This document shows, one piece after another, positions 63,525 to 64,000 of a stretch of 64,000 nucleotides of DNA (within the stretch, counting starts at the first letter, position 1; each line of letters starts with the position of its first letter). The position numbers and the translations under genes are program-made. The stretch lies in assembly GCF_030412915.1 (NCBI RefSeq), contig NZ_JAUHJR010000002.1:620001-684000 (forward strand), read 5' to 3'. Under the pieces are notes generated by a model. It was given only the letters and a program-made list of their open reading frames with translations, had not been told where the DNA came from and did not search any database. The DNA is from Nocardioides abyssi. GTDB taxonomy: Bacteria > Actinomycetota > Actinomycetes > Propionibacteriales > Nocardioidaceae.

Positions 63525-64000
63525 ATGACGTTCGACGCCCACCAGCTCGACGTCTTCCTGCTGGTCGGCTCGGCCGTCACCTTCTTGGCCGTGCTCGCGG
63601 TGCGCGCCTCCAGCCGCGCCGGCCTGCCGAGCCTGCTGATCTACCTGCTGATGGGCGTCCTGCTGGGCGAGGCGGGCCTCGGCATCAACTTCGAGGACGC
63701 CGAGCTGGCGCACGCGCTGGGCTTCGGGGCGCTCGTCGTGATCCTCGCCGAGGGTGGCCTGACGACCAACTGGCACGAGATCCGGCCGGCCATGCGGCTC
63801 GGCGTCGCGCTCTCCAGCCTCGGCGTGGCCATCTCGGTCGGGGTGGTCGCCTGCGGCGCGCACTTCCTGCTGGGGATGGACTGGCAGCTCGCGGTGCTCC
63901 TGGGCGCCTGCACGTCGGCCACCGACGCCGCGGCGGTGTTCTCGGTCCTGCGGGCGGTGCCGCTGCCCCGGCGGCTGACCGGGGCGCTGGAGGCCGAGTC
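63525..64000 (+). CDS. Cation/proton antiporter, NhaP2-like (5' part)
   Basis: The first 158 residues of an open frame that runs past the right edge. Hydrophobic helices alternate as in CPA-family antiporters, and the segment CTSATDAAAVFSVLR carries the TD pair and the AAVFSVLR motif of NhaP2/CvrA potassium/proton antiporters; LAEGGLTTNW is also family-like. It would expel K+ or Na+ in exchange for protons. ATG 63525 follows GAGG at 5-6 bases. A TAGACT box at 63484-63489 would give a leader of about 30 bases. Confidence 0.85.
   Translation, partial: MTFDAHQLDVFLLVGSAVTFLAVLAVRASSRAGLPSLLIYLLMGVLLGEAGLGINFEDAELAHALGFGALVVILAEGGLTTNWHEIRPAMRLGVALSSLGVAISVGVVACGAHFLLGMDWQLAVLLGACTSATDAAAVFSVLRAVPLPRRLTGALEAE

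Overview
This is a 64 kb chromosomal segment of very high GC DNA from a Gram-positive actinobacterium. Gene content and intergenic repeats (CTCCTCAACCAG / TCTCGAAACC type) resemble the Nocardioidaceae, perhaps Nocardioides; that placement is an inference. Supporting features are a mycobacteria-style RecBCD block, menaquinone synthesis (menB), the TreX-TreY-TreZ trehalose route, TadA with its actinobacterial partner protein, a three-gene transhydrogenase, GTG starts, and many genes whose -10 box lies 6-8 nt before the start codon (leaderless mRNAs). No insertion sequence, prophage, integrase or CRISPR array was seen. About 57 protein genes and one tRNA-Ser(CGA) are called. No gap exceeds 300 bases.

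Layout. 1-2.3 kb: tail of an unidentified gene, a cupin and a secreted alpha/beta hydrolase. 2.5-5.8 kb: proV-proW-proX-like glycine betaine importer, closed by a strong hairpin. 5.9-9.1 kb: cytochrome P450 divergent from a TetR regulator, then a 23-residue membrane peptide ORF overlapping a hydrolase that lacks a normal start codon. 9.3-16 kb: HAD phosphatase, FAD dehydrogenase, lone response regulator, membrane-anchored class III cyclase, lytic transglycosylase, NTF2-like protein, PGPGW-type membrane protein and a Pro/Thr-rich exported protein. 16.3-25.6 kb: PQ-loop protein and the tightly overlapping recC-recB-recD. 25.6-29.1 kb: ACT protein, Ddn-like protein, menB, DUF4333-like lipoprotein and sirtuin. 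29.3-35.7 kb: glgX/treX-treY-treZ on the minus strand. 35.9-43.4 kb: acyl-CoA dehydrogenase, small alarmone synthetase, thpR, pntAA-pntAB-pntB, upp, tadA with partner, tRNA-Ser. 43.6-53 kb: small Cys/His protein, RTX-like secreted protein, UvrA-like ATPase, lipoprotein, gamma carbonic anhydrase, MoxR-VWA pair and HU. 53.2-59.4 kb: two related WXG100-type/hydrolase cassettes around a secreted beta-propeller gene. 59.5-64 kb: aminotransferase, FAD dehydrogenase and thioredoxin-fold gene sharing a KstR-like operator, and the start of a cation/proton antiporter.

The most unusual material is of three kinds. First, the duplicated WXG100/hydrolase cassettes share a C-terminal tag on the WXG proteins, and one hydrolase has lost its catalytic Ser and His. 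Second, four very short leaderless upstream ORFs end exactly on the start codon of the next gene (ATGA or GTGA overlap), before the PGPGW protein, the sirtuin, pntAA and the small Cys/His protein. Third, chains of overlapping perfect palindromes sit almost exclusively between convergent genes.
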